A stretch of 64,000 bases of DNA from Conexibacter sp. S30A1 (lineage in GTDB: Bacteria > Actinomycetota > Thermoleophilia > Solirubrobacterales > Solirubrobacteraceae): NCBI RefSeq assembly GCF_023330665.1, contig NZ_CP097127.1, positions 2,914,001-2,978,000 on the forward strand, given 5' to 3'. Under the pieces are notes generated by a model. The model was not told the DNA's origin, did no database searches, and was given only the letters and a program-made list of their open reading frames with translations. The translations under genes were made by a program, and so were the position numbers. The stretch's first letter is position 1. Each line of letters opens with the position of its first letter. Shown here in pieces: positions 8,732-17,813 of the stretch.

Positions 8732-9382
8732 ATGACGATTCGCAAAGAGCTTGTGAGGTCGCTTGTCGCGATGCTCGTCTTCACGCTGCTGCTCGGGGTC
8801 GCCTACCCACTGGTGGTGACCGGGATCGGCCAGCTCGCCTTCCGCTCGCAGGCGAATGGGGAACTGGTGCATGTGCACGGACGCCTGGTCGGCTCCAAGC
8901 TGATCGGGCAGAACTTCGCGCTGCCGGTCTACCGCCACGGCAAGCCGCTTTATCAGCATGGCGTGCTGGTCACGCGCCCTGACCCGCGCTACTTCCAGAC
9001 CAGGCCGTCCGGGACGACCCCGGCCGACAACGACGCCGCCACGTCGTTTGCCAACTACGGGCCCAACAGCACCGTGACCGAGAAGGCGATCGCGGCGAAC
9101 ATCGCCGCCTACATCGCGCTCAACGGCCGCTACTACCCGGGTGGGCTGACGGCCGCAAAGGTACCGGTTGACGCCGCCGACACCTCGGCCTCGGGCGTTG
9201 ACCCCGACATCTCGGTGGCCAACGCCCGCATCCAGGCCTATCGCGTGGCGGCCGTGCGGCACCTGCCGCTTGGCACCGTGGATGCGCTGGTGGCCAAGTA
9301 CACGATCGGGCGCTCACTGGGCTTCCTCGGCGAGCCGTCGGTTGACGTGCTCGAGCTCAACCTGGCGCTTGACCGTCTGTGA
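8732..9382 (+). CDS. kdpC: KdpC, K+-transporting ATPase subunit C
   Basis: The 216-residue protein has one N-terminal membrane helix (about residues 10-32) and an extracytoplasmic domain. Family stretches are visible: GSKLIGQNF, YFQTRPS, NYGPNS and SGVDPDISVANARIQAYRVA. KdpC assists ATP and K+ binding in the complex. GGGAGA precedes the ATG by 6 bases. The gene lies between kdpA and kdpB, which departs from the common kdpA-kdpB-kdpC order. Confidence 0.95.
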   Translation: MTIRKELVRSLVAMLVFTLLLGVAYPLVVTGIGQLAFRSQANGELVHVHGRLVGSKLIGQNFALPVYRHGKPLYQHGVLVTRPDPRYFQTRPSGTTPADNDAATSFANYGPNSTVTEKAIAANIAAYIALNGRYYPGGLTAAKVPVDAADTSASGVDPDISVANARIQAYRVAAVRHLPLGTVDALVAKYTIGRSLGFLGEPSVDVLELNLALDRL

Positions 9383-9412
9383 CCGAAACCTGAAAAACAA
9401 GAGGACACACCC

Positions 9413-11515
9413 ATGAGCACGACCACCGCACAAGCCCCCGCCGCCGGACCTTCGCCGGGACGCCGCCAGGCGGTATCGGTCCTGCGCGGCGACATCGCCC
9501 GGCGCGCGCTGCGCGACAGCATCATCAAGCTCGACCCGCGGGTGCAGGTCAGAAACCCGGTGATGTTCGTGGTCGAGCTCGGCGCGGTGATCACCTCCGG
9601 CACCTGGATTGCGCAGGTCTTCGGCCAGCCGGCGCTGGGCGGGCACGACCCGGCCTGGTACACGTTCACGATCGCCATCTGGCTGTGGCTGACGGTCATC
9701 TTCGCCAACCTCGCGGAGGCGTTCGCCGAGGGCCGCGGCCGCGCCCAGGCCGACACGCTTCGCTCGATGCGCCAGCAGACGGTCGCGACGATGCAGGACG
9801 GCTCGACCCGCCGGGCGGAGGAGTTGCGCCGTGGCGACCGGGTGGTGGTCGTGGCGGGTGAGCTGATCCCGGGCGACGGCACCGTGGTCGAGGGCATCGC
9901 CTCGGTCGACGAGTCGGCGATCACCGGCGAGTCCGCGCCCGTGATCCGCGAGTCCGGCGGCGACCGCAGCGCCGTCACCGGCGGCACACGCGTGCTGAGC
10001 GATCGCATCGTCGTCGAGATCACGCAGGAGCCGGGCCAGTCGTTCCTGGACCGCATGATCAACCTGGTCGAGGGTGCGCAGCGGCGCAAGACGCCCAACG
10101 AGGTCGCGCTTGGCATCCTGCTGTCCGGGCTGACGCTGATCTTCATGATCGTCGTCGCGACGCTGCGGCCGTTTGGCCTGTTCGCCGGCACCAACATCTC
10201 CGACACCACGCTTATCAGCCTGCTGGTGGCGCTGATCCCGACGACGATCGGGGCGCTCCTATCGGCGATCGGCATCGCCGGCATGGACCGGCTGGTGCGC
10301 CGCAACGTACTGGCGCTATCCGGTAGGGCGGTCGAAGCCTCCGGTGATGTGGACGTGCTGCTGCTGGACAAGACCGGCACGATCACGATCGGCAACCGGC
10401 TCGCGTCGGAGTTCGTGCCGATGCCGGGCGTCAGCGAGGTGGAGCTGGCGGAGGTCGCGCAGCTGGCCTCGCTGGCCGACGAGACCCCGGAGGGACGCTC
10501 GATCGTGGTGCTCGCCAAGCGCTACGGCATCCGTGAGCACGACCTCACGCAGATGCATGCGGAGTTCGTGCCGTTCACGGCGCAGACCCGGATGAGCGGT
10601 GTGGACATAGATGGCCAGCGGCTGCGCAAGGGCGCCGGAGACGCTGTGATCGCGATGGTGGCGGCCGAGGGCGGCCAGCCGCCCGCGGAGCTGCGCCAGA
10701 CGCTCGACCGGATCGCCGGCGAGGGCGGCACGCCGCTGGCGGTCGCCCGCGACAACCAGGTGCTCGGCGTCGTCTATCTCAAGGACACGGTCAAGGAGGG
10801 GATGCGCCAGCGCTTCGACCAGCTGCGGGCCATGGGCATCCGCACGATCATGATCACCGGCGACAATCGTCTGACCGCCAAGAAGATCGCCGCGGAGGCC
10901 GGTGTCGACGACTTCCTCGCCGAGGCCACCCCGGAGAAGAAGCTCGAGCTGATCCGCGAACAGCAGGCCGCCGGGCGCATGGTCGCGATGACCGGTGACG
11001 GCACCAACGACGCGCCCGCGCTCGCCCAGGCCGACGTCGGCGTCGCGATGAACACCGGCACCCAGGCGGCCCGTGAGGCGGGCAACATGGTCGATCTGGA
11101 CTCCAACCCGACCAAGCTGATCGAGATCGTCGAGGTCGGCAAACAGCTTTTGATCACGCGCGGCGCGCTGACGACCTTCAGCATCGCCAACGATGTGGCC
11201 AAGTACTTCGCGATCCTGCCGGCGATCTTCATCTCCACCTACGCGACTGTGCGCGGCGGCAAGGGGCCGCTCAGCGTGCTCAACGTGATGGGCCTTGGCG
11301 ACCCGCGCTCGGCGGTGATCTCGGCGATCGTGTTCAACGCGATCGTGATTCCGCTGCTGATCCCGATCTCGCTGCGAGGTGTCTCCTACCGGCCGGTGGG
11401 GGCCAGCGCCCTGCTGCGGCGCAACCTGCTGATCTACGGGCTTGGCGGGCTGGCGGCGCCGTTCATCGGGATCAAGCTGATCGATCTCATCGTCCACAAC
11501 CTGCTGGGGGCGTGA
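9413..11515 (+). CDS. kdpB: KdpB, P-type ATPase catalytic subunit
   Basis: The 700-residue P-type ATPase has the phosphorylation motif DKTGTIT (D319), the actuator motif [14 protein letters not shown] and the hinge motif [20 protein letters not shown]. It has the membrane helices expected of KdpB. It hydrolyses ATP to drive K+ through KdpA. The ATG at 9413 follows kdpC by 30 bases. The next gene, the cytosolic KdpD half, starts 22 bases after its stop. Confidence 0.97.
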   Translation: MSTTTAQAPAAGPSPGRRQAVSVLRGDIARRALRDSIIKLDPRVQVRNPVMFVVELGAVITSGTWIAQVFGQPALGGHDPAWYTFTIAIWLWLTVIFANLAEAFAEGRGRAQADTLRSMRQQTVATMQDGSTRRAEELRRGDRVVVVAGELIPGDGTVVEGIASVDESAITGESAPVIRESGGDRSAVTGGTRVLSDRIVVEITQEPGQSFLDRMINLVEGAQRRKTPNEVALGILLSGLTLIFMIVVATLRPFGLFAGTNISDTTLISLLVALIPTTIGALLSAIGIAGMDRLVRRNVLALSGRAVEASGDVDVLLLDKTGTITIGNRLASEFVPMPGVSEVELAEVAQLASLADETPEGRSIVVLAKRYGIREHDLTQMHAEFVPFTAQTRMSGVDIDGQRLRKGAGDAVIAMVAAEGGQPPAELRQTLDRIAGEGGTPLAVARDNQVLGVVYLKDTVKEGMRQRFDQLRAMGIRTIMITGDNRLTAKKIAAEAGVDDFLAEATPEKKLELIREQQAAGRMVAMTGDGTNDAPALAQADVGVAMNTGTQAAREAGNMVDLDSNPTKLIEIVEVGKQLLITRGALTTFSIANDVAKYFAILPAIFISTYATVRGGKGPLSVLNVMGLGDPRSAVISAIVFNAIVIPLLIPISLRGVSYRPVGASALLRRNLLIYGLGGLAAPFIGIKLIDLIVHNLLGA

Positions 11516-11537
11516 GCCCAGCAGGCTCGCGCCGCAC

Positions 11538-12695
11538 ATGCCCGTGGCCAGTGACCTCGACGAACGATCCTCCGCTGAACGTCCCCGTGGGCGTCTGCGG
11601 GTCGTCCTCGGCATGGCGCCCGGTGTCGGTAAGACCGTCCGCATGCTCGCCGAGGGGCACGCGGAGGCTCGCGCGGGCCGGGATGTCGTGATCGGGCTGC
11701 TTGAAACGCACGGTCGTGAGGAGACCGCGGCCGCGGCCGCGGGGTTGGAGATGCTGGGCCGACGCACGGTCAGCTACCGCGGCACCGAGCTCACCGAGAT
11801 GGATCTGCCCGCGGTGCTCGCGCGCGCGCCCGAGCTGTGCCTGATCGACGAGCTCGCCCACACCAACGCGCCCGGTGTGGAGCACGCCAAGCGCTACGAG
11901 GATGTCGAGGACGTGCTGGCGGCCGGCATCGACGTGCTCTCGACGCTCAACGTGCAGCATCTGGACTCACTTAACGACCAGGTCGCCGAGCTGAGTGGCG
12001 TGCGCGTCCGGGAGACGATCCCGGACGCGGTCCTGGCGGGGGCCGATGAGGTGGTGGTCGTCGATCTCACTCCGGAGGAGCTGCTCGAGCGTCTGCGTGC
12101 CGGCAAGGTGTACCCGCAGGCGCGGATCGAGTCGGCGCTCAACAACTTCTTCCGGATCGAGAATCTGACGGCGTTGCGTGAGGTGGCGCTGCGCCAGGTG
12201 GCCGAGGAGGTCGGCCAGCGCCGGATGGCCGCCGCGGGTGCGGGCTCGCGCGCCGAGCTGCTCGACACCGCGGCCAGCCAAGCCGTCGGCGAGCGGCTGC
12301 TGGTGCTGGTCCAGCCAGAGCCCAGCACGCAGCGGGTCGTGCGGCGGGCCTGGCGCTCCGCGCAGCGGCTGGGCGCCGAGCTGGACCTCCTGTGGGTGCG
12401 CCCGCCGGGGGCGCTCGACGTCGAGCACGAGCGTTCGCTGAGCGCGCTCATGCAGCTCGCCTCGATGCTCGGCGCGCACTTCATCGTCGAAGAGTCAGAC
12501 ACGCTGGTCGAGACGATCGCCGCCGTCGCCCGCAGGCGGCGCTGCACCTACATCTTTATGGGCAGGCCACGCCCGGCACGCGGCCTGGCTCGCCTGCGCG
12601 TGGCGCTGCCGCTGCGCCTGATGGACCTGCTGCCCGGTGTCGATGTGCGGATCGTCGCCGACCGAGGTCGGCGCGAGGAACGAGGTGAGAGATGA
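11538..12695 (+). CDS. kdpD: N-terminal (KdpD sensor + Usp) half of KdpD as a stand-alone cytosolic protein
   Basis: The 385-residue protein carries the KdpD domain (about 18-230) with Walker A-like GMAPGVGKT at residues 25-33, the LLETHGREETA stretch and DELAHTNAPG. The conserved block YEDVEDVLAAGIDVLSTLNV follows. A universal-stress-like domain occupies about 245-385. No membrane segment or kinase domain is present and it ends with a charged tail. In most bacteria this is fused to the DUF4118/kinase part, which here is a separate gene 7 kb upstream (4541-5902). It presumably acts in trans on that kinase as the ATP/second-messenger-sensing module. It overlaps the next gene by 4 bases. Confidence 0.92.
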   Translation: MPVASDLDERSSAERPRGRLRVVLGMAPGVGKTVRMLAEGHAEARAGRDVVIGLLETHGREETAAAAAGLEMLGRRTVSYRGTELTEMDLPAVLARAPELCLIDELAHTNAPGVEHAKRYEDVEDVLAAGIDVLSTLNVQHLDSLNDQVAELSGVRVRETIPDAVLAGADEVVVVDLTPEELLERLRAGKVYPQARIESALNNFFRIENLTALREVALRQVAEEVGQRRMAAAGAGSRAELLDTAASQAVGERLLVLVQPEPSTQRVVRRAWRSAQRLGAELDLLWVRPPGALDVEHERSLSALMQLASMLGAHFIVEESDTLVETIAAVARRRRCTYIFMGRPRPARGLARLRVALPLRLMDLLPGVDVRIVADRGRREERGER

Positions 12696-13150
12696 AGATC
12701 CCAAGGAATCGAAGCGAGCAGGCGCAGACTGCCGCGCAAGGGCGGATCCTGATCCCGTTCACCGCTCAGGGGCTGTCGCAGCGGGCGCTCGACGCCGCCC
12801 TGCGCCTCGCCCGCGCTGAGCGCGCGACGGTGGTCCCGGCGTTCCTCGTGCGCGTGCCGCGCACGCTGCCGCTTGACTCGCCACTGCCGGCGGCCTGCTC
12901 GGTGGGCATGCCGCTGCAGGAGGTGATAGAGCAGCAGGCAGGCGCAGCGGGCGTGGCTGTCGACGCGCGTGTCAGCCGCGGGCGCACATACCGTGATGCG
13001 CTCGGGCGTCTGCTGGCGCAGGAACCCTTTGAGCGCGTGGTGATCGCCGCGACGGGGGAGCCCGGCAACGGCCTGGCCGAGCACGACCTGGCGTGGCTCC
13101 TGTCGGAGGTTCCAGCTGAGGTGCTGATCCTGCGGCCCGCGCTCGGCTAG
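12692..13150 (+). CDS. Universal-stress-protein-like protein, end of kdp operon
   Basis: The 152-residue protein has a Usp/Rossmann-like layout: RILIPFTAQGLSQRALDAAL at the start, then a long helix, FERVVIAATGEPG and a closing PAEVLILRPALG strand. The canonical ATP-binding GxxG-9x-G(S/T) motif is not clearly present, so nucleotide binding is doubtful. It overlaps the KdpD N-terminal gene by 4 bases, so it is almost certainly co-translated and probably takes part in Kdp signalling. Confidence 0.7.
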   Translation: MKIPRNRSEQAQTAAQGRILIPFTAQGLSQRALDAALRLARAERATVVPAFLVRVPRTLPLDSPLPAACSVGMPLQEVIEQQAGAAGVAVDARVSRGRTYRDALGRLLAQEPFERVVIAATGEPGNGLAEHDLAWLLSEVPAEVLILRPALG

Positions 13151-13248
13151 CGTCGCTGTGCCCGCTGCGCAACCGTAGCGGCCCGTCCGGTGCCGAAATG
13201 CTGCCTGCTCGGGCCCACAAACCCTGCGCACGACGGTAAGCTCACACG

Positions 13249-13497
13249 ATGGACCAGAACTCTGGGCGCCCGCTGGGGGAGCGGGTGTCCTTTGCCGGCG
13301 CGCCGCGCCCGGAGCGCGCGCTTCTGCAGCGACAACCCCTGACCGGTGCGCGTGTGGTCCTGAGACCGCTTGAGCCGGCGCGCCGGGCAGCGCTAGCCCG
13401 CGTTGCGCGGCACGTTTCAGGATGGCTTGCAGCGGACAACTTCGGTGTCACGGGCGCGCAACGGCGCCGGCTGGGCGAGCTTACCGAGGGCATCTGA
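13249..13497 (+). CDS. Small hypothetical protein
   Basis: An 82-residue frame with ATG at 13249 lies alone between the kdp operon and the GGDEF/EAL gene. It is rich in Arg and Ala. The stretch LTGARVVLRPLEP resembles the first strand of GNAT acetyltransferases, but the rest of that fold is absent, so it could be a remnant. No good ribosome binding site is seen. The flanks (13151-13248 and 13498-13592) show no other feature. Confidence 0.3.
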   Translation: MDQNSGRPLGERVSFAGAPRPERALLQRQPLTGARVVLRPLEPARRAALARVARHVSGWLAADNFGVTGAQRRRLGELTEGI

Positions 13498-13592
13498 TGG
13501 CCACCGCCATCGGTCAGCAATCCGACGCGGCCAGGCGCAAGGCGTGTACCAGACTTGTCAAGCCGCACCGTATTGCCGAGTAAGGCCCATAT

Positions 13593-15857
13593 ATGGACAA
13601 CAGCGAGCCGCCGCAGCCAATCGATTACAGCGTGATCGCCAAGACGGTCCCCGCGATCGTGTTTGTGTCCGAGACCGGGCCGCACTCACGCTGGATCTAT
13701 GTCAGCGAGTGGATCGAGCCGATCCTCGGCTTCACGGTCAAGGAGTGGACCGGCCAGCGTGGCATGTGGGCGAGTCAGCTGCACCCCGAGGACCGTGAGG
13801 CCGAGCTCGCGGCCGAGGCTGCCGCGGTCGCCCGGGCGCAGGCCGAGCTCGCTGCGGGTGACGACCCCCGCCGTCACGGGTTCAAACGCAGCTACAGGAT
13901 GCTTCACCGTGATGGCCGTTTCGTCTGGGTGCGCGAGGACTCTGTCCTGGCGCCGGGCCCCGACGGTACGCTGCTCTGGCACGGGGTGATGTTCGACATC
14001 ACCGACCAGAAGCATGTGGAGCAGCAGCTCGAGCGCCAGTCCAGCGCGCAGGCGACCGTTGCGCGGCTCGGCGAGCTGGCGCTGCGAGGCGTTGAGATCG
14101 GCGAGCTGCTGCAGGAGAGCTGCCGCGCGCTGACCGACGTGCTGGGAGCGGATGCGGCGCTCGCCTGGCGAATCAGCGCCGACTCACGCACGCGCGAGCT
14201 GCGCGCCTCGAGCGGCACCACCGCCGCGGCACTGCCGCTGCACACCGGTCTACTGACAGCGGGATCGCCCGGGGCAACGGCGGTGGCGACCGGCGCTCCG
14301 GTCCTCGTTGAGAACCTGGACGATGAGCCGGACCTGATCCGTGTGCTGCCGCCGGAGCAGCGCGCCATCAAGAGCAGCGTCACCGTGCCGATCGCCGGCG
14401 CACCACAGGTGTGGGGCCTGCTGGGCGCCTACAGCCAGGTTCCGCAGGCGTTCACCGAGCACGACGTGAACTTCGTCGTGGCGCTGGCCAACATCCTTGC
14501 CGAGGCGCTCGAGCGCCAGCAGAGCCAGGACGCGATGGAGCACCGCGCCCTGCACGACCTGCTCACCGGCCTGCCCAACCGCGGTCTTTTCACCGATCGC
14601 CTCGAGCAGGCGCTGGAGCGCATGCGCCGCCACTCCGGCCTGCTGGCGGCGCTTTTGTTCATCGACGTCGACCACTTCAAGCAGGTCAATGACACGCTCG
14701 GACACCAGGCCGGTGACGAGCTGCTGGTCGCCGTGGCCACGCGGCTGCGCGAGGCCGTGCGCCCGTCCGACACGGTGGCGCGCTTCGGCGGTGATGAGTT
14801 CGGGCTGCTGCTTGAGGAGATCGCCAATGAGCGCTCCGCGATCGCGACCGCGGAGCGGATCGCGGCCAGCTTCGCGCGGCCGTTCGTGCTCGAGGCGGGC
14901 TCGCAGTTCATCACCGCCAGCATCGGGATTGCGCTGGCCGACGGCCACCACCAGGCCGAGGCCCTGTTGCGCGACGCTGACGCCGCCATGTACCGGGCCA
15001 AGCAGCGTGGCCGTGCCCGCTACGACGTCTTTGACGACGAGCTGCGGATGCGTGCGCTGGCCCGTGACCGCATCGAGGGCGAGCTGCGTCGCGCGCTCGA
15101 AGCCGATGAGCTGCGGCTCGTCTACCAGCCGGTGGTGGACATCCGAACCGAGCGCGTCAACGGTGTCGAGGCGCTTCTGCGCTGGGAACACCCCTCGCGC
15201 GGCGAGCTGGCGCCGGCTGAGTTCATCACCGTAGCGGAGGAGAGCGGCCTGGTCGACCGAATTGGCCAGTGGGTGATCGATGAGGCGCTCGCTCACGCCG
15301 CCCGCTGGGAACAGCTGCACCCCGACCGGCCACCGATCCGCGTCGGCGTGAACATCTCCGTGGCGCAGCTGCAGAACCCGCGTTTTCCCGAAGCGCTCGC
15401 GGAGGCGATCGCCTCAGCCGGCATCGAGCCCCAGACGCTGGCGCTGGAGCTCGACGAGAGCGTGCTGCGTGACGAGGCCGAGCAGATGCGCAGCGTGCTG
15501 AGGCTGCTGAAGCGCAGCGGCGTACGCATCGCGGTCCACGACTTCGGCACCGGCGACTCGTCGCTGCGCCAGCTGGCGGCGCTGCCGGTTGACACCATCA
15601 AGGTGCAGCGGCGCTTCGTCACCGCGCTCGGCACGGTAGACGCGGACGCCACGATCGCCCAGGCGGTGATCGCCACCGGCAGGGCGCTTGGACTCCGCGT
15701 GATCGGTGTGGGCGCGGAGACCGCCGAGCAGGTCACGCAGCTGCGCGAGTTGGGCTGTGACTCGGCCCAGGGGTTTCACTTCTCCCATCCCATGAGCGCT
15801 GAGGAGTTCAGCGTCCTGCTTGAGTCTGGCGGCGACCTGCAGCGCACGCGGCGCTAG
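13593..15857 (+). CDS. PAS-GAF-GGDEF-EAL cyclic-di-GMP signalling protein with degenerate EAL
   Basis: The 754-residue soluble protein has a PAS domain (about 10-135), a GAF-like domain (about 150-305), a GGDEF domain with intact active site GGDEF (399-403) and an inhibitory-site RPSD five residues before it, then an EAL domain from about 500. The GGDEF half should be an active diguanylate cyclase. In the EAL half E526 of EALLR is kept. However, the DDFGTG motif reads HDFGTG (H649), the lysine motif reads IKVQ instead of KID (Q672), and AEGVET reads GVGAET (V706). Several metal or base ligands are therefore lost, and phosphodiesterase activity is unlikely. No membrane segment or signal peptide is seen. 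The ATG lies in a CCATATATGG palindrome with no obvious ribosome site. Confidence 0.93.
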   Translation: MDNSEPPQPIDYSVIAKTVPAIVFVSETGPHSRWIYVSEWIEPILGFTVKEWTGQRGMWASQLHPEDREAELAAEAAAVARAQAELAAGDDPRRHGFKRSYRMLHRDGRFVWVREDSVLAPGPDGTLLWHGVMFDITDQKHVEQQLERQSSAQATVARLGELALRGVEIGELLQESCRALTDVLGADAALAWRISADSRTRELRASSGTTAAALPLHTGLLTAGSPGATAVATGAPVLVENLDDEPDLIRVLPPEQRAIKSSVTVPIAGAPQVWGLLGAYSQVPQAFTEHDVNFVVALANILAEALERQQSQDAMEHRALHDLLTGLPNRGLFTDRLEQALERMRRHSGLLAALLFIDVDHFKQVNDTLGHQAGDELLVAVATRLREAVRPSDTVARFGGDEFGLLLEEIANERSAIATAERIAASFARPFVLEAGSQFITASIGIALADGHHQAEALLRDADAAMYRAKQRGRARYDVFDDELRMRALARDRIEGELRRALEADELRLVYQPVVDIRTERVNGVEALLRWEHPSRGELAPAEFITVAEESGLVDRIGQWVIDEALAHAARWEQLHPDRPPIRVGVNISVAQLQNPRFPEALAEAIASAGIEPQTLALELDESVLRDEAEQMRSVLRLLKRSGVRIAVHDFGTGDSSLRQLAALPVDTIKVQRRFVTALGTVDADATIAQAVIATGRALGLRVIGVGAETAEQVTQLRELGCDSAQGFHFSHPMSAEEFSVLLESGGDLQRTRR

Positions 15858-15875
15858 CCCCAGCGAGCTCCCTGC

Positions 15876-17813
15876 TCAGGCGGCCAGCTCCAGCTGCGCG
15901 CTCCAGGTTTCATACATCTCGGCGTAGCGCCCGCCGCGTGCAACCAGCTCCTCGTGCGAGCCCGTCTCCACGATCCGCCCTCCGTCGACCACCACGATCC
16001 GGTCGGCCTTCATCGCCGTGCTCAGGCGGTGCGCGATCAGCACCGCGGTGCGCCCCTCGAGCAGCACGTCGAGCGCCGCCTCGACCTTGGTCTCCGACAT
16101 CAGGTCGAGGTTCGAGGTCGCCTCGTCCAGCACCAGCACCCGCGGGCGGGCGTGGAAGGCCCGCGCCAGGGCGATCAGCTGGCGCTCGCCCGAGGACAGC
16201 GATTGCCCACGCTCGTGCACGACCGTGTCAAGCCCGTCGGGCATCCGCTCCACCACCTCGTGCAGGCCGACCGCGTCGATCGCCTCCCAGACCTCCGCGT
16301 CAGAGGCGTCCGGCCGCGCGAAGGCGATGTTCTCACGCAGCGAGCCGGCGAACAAAAACGGCTCCTGCGGCACCACGCCGAGCTGGCGGCGCAGCGAGTC
16401 GAGTGTCACCGTGCGCAGGTCAACCCCGTCGATCAGCACCCTACCCGCCGTGGGATCGTAGAAGCGCGTGATCAGCTTGGCGATCGTCGACTTGCCGGCG
16501 CCGGTCTCGCCGACAAAGGCCACGCTCTCGCCCGGCGCGATCGCAAGCGTGACGTCGTGCAGCACCTCCTGGCCCGGGAAGTAGCCGAAGCTCACGTGGT
16601 CAAAGCGGATCTCGCCGGCCACCGGCGCAAGCACGGCCGCGTCAGCGGCTTGAGGCGTGTTGGGCTCGGTCCGGAACAGCGTGCGCAGCTTCACGACCGA
16701 GGCCTGCCCCTGTTGGAAGGTCGTGTACTGCTGCACGAGCAGCTGGATCGGTGCGAAGAAGCGGTTCAGATAGAGGAAATAGGCGATCAGCGCACCGAGC
16801 GGCAGCTGATGGTGCAGCACCATCTCGCCGCCGATCGCAAGCAGCGCCCCCTGGCCGAGATAGCCGAGCAGCTGCGTGCCGGGCCCGTAGATCGCGTTGA
16901 TCTGCGCGGTCCGGTTGCTGGCGTCCTGATACTCGCCCACAACGCTGCGGTGCGCGACCACGTTGCGCGCCTGGCGGTTGAAGGCGGCGACCGTGCGCAT
17001 GCCCTGCAGGCTCTCTGACAGGTCGCCGAGCACCCCGGCGATCGCGTCGCGCACACGCAGGTAGGCGCGCTGGGAGGCGCGTGTGAACCAGATCGTGGAG
17101 ACGGTCAAAAGCGGCACCATCAGCGCCAGCGTGATCAGCGTCAGCTCGACGTTCTGGGCGAACAGGATCGCGGTGATCACGATCATCGTCAGCGCCTGCG
17201 CGACCAGCTGCGCCAGGCCGTCCTGCAAGAGCTGCTGCAGGTTCTCGATGTCGGCGGTCATGCGCGTCATCACCACGCCGGCCTTCTCCTGCGTGTAGTA
17301 GTCAAGGCCGAGACGCTGCAGCTGCGCGAAGACCTTGACGCGCAGGTCGTACATCACACCCGCCGCCAGCCGGCCGCTGGCGCGCACCTGTGAGCGCTGT
17401 GCCAGCGCGCTGATCGCCGTCGCCAGCGCGAACACGCCGGCGCAGGCTGCGACCACGGCGAAACTCCCGTGCGCCTGCGGCGGCATGCCGTGATCGATCG
17501 CGTACTCGATCAAAAGCGGTCCCACCTGGCCCAGCACGCTGACCACGCTGACCAGCACGACCGCCCAGAGCCCAAGCCGCCAGTGGCGCAGGACCAGCTG
17601 GCGCAGGGTCAGGTTGCGATCGCGCTCGTCGGCGCCCGTGTAGTTGAAGACCGCGTCCGGGTCCGCGTGCTCCGGTTCTCGCGCAAGCAGCTTGTCGACC
17701 CCCTCCTGCAGCTCCGACGGGATCCCCGCAAACGGCAGCCCGCCGCCGGGCGAGGCGCCGTGCCCGCCGCCGCCGAACATCGGCGCGCCGCCGCCAAAGC
17801 CCCCGAAGCTCAC
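15876..17813 (-). CDS. ABC exporter half-transporter, subunit with consensus Walker B but degenerate signature
   Basis: The 645-residue fused membrane/ATPase protein has a Gly-rich, Met-containing N-terminus, six membrane helices (about 75-360) and a nucleotide-binding domain. Walker A is GETGAGKST, the signature is LSSGE instead of LSGGQ, and Walker B ends in LDEATS with the catalytic Glu present. It overlaps the partner gene by 4 bases. The complementary pattern in the two subunits is that of heterodimeric multidrug or lipid exporters with one inactive ATP site. A MarR regulator heads the operon, which suggests drug or toxin efflux. Confidence 0.93.
   Translation of the reverse strand: MSFGGFGGGAPMFGGGGHGASPGGGLPFAGIPSELQEGVDKLLAREPEHADPDAVFNYTGADERDRNLTLRQLVLRHWRLGLWAVVLVSVVSVLGQVGPLLIEYAIDHGMPPQAHGSFAVVAACAGVFALATAISALAQRSQVRASGRLAAGVMYDLRVKVFAQLQRLGLDYYTQEKAGVVMTRMTADIENLQQLLQDGLAQLVAQALTMIVITAILFAQNVELTLITLALMVPLLTVSTIWFTRASQRAYLRVRDAIAGVLGDLSESLQGMRTVAAFNRQARNVVAHRSVVGEYQDASNRTAQINAIYGPGTQLLGYLGQGALLAIGGEMVLHHQLPLGALIAYFLYLNRFFAPIQLLVQQYTTFQQGQASVVKLRTLFRTEPNTPQAADAAVLAPVAGEIRFDHVSFGYFPGQEVLHDVTLAIAPGESVAFVGETGAGKSTIAKLITRFYDPTAGRVLIDGVDLRTVTLDSLRRQLGVVPQEPFLFAGSLRENIAFARPDASDAEVWEAIDAVGLHEVVERMPDGLDTVVHERGQSLSSGERQLIALARAFHARPRVLVLDEATSNLDLMSETKVEAALDVLLEGRTAVLIAHRLSTAMKADRIVVVDGGRIVETGSHEELVARGGRYAEMYETWSAQLELAA

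Noticed and set aside
13587-13596. CCATATATGG palindrome at the start of the GGDEF/EAL gene as an operator
   Set aside because: It is a short 10-base palindrome that includes the start codon; there is no second copy and chance occurrence is plausible.
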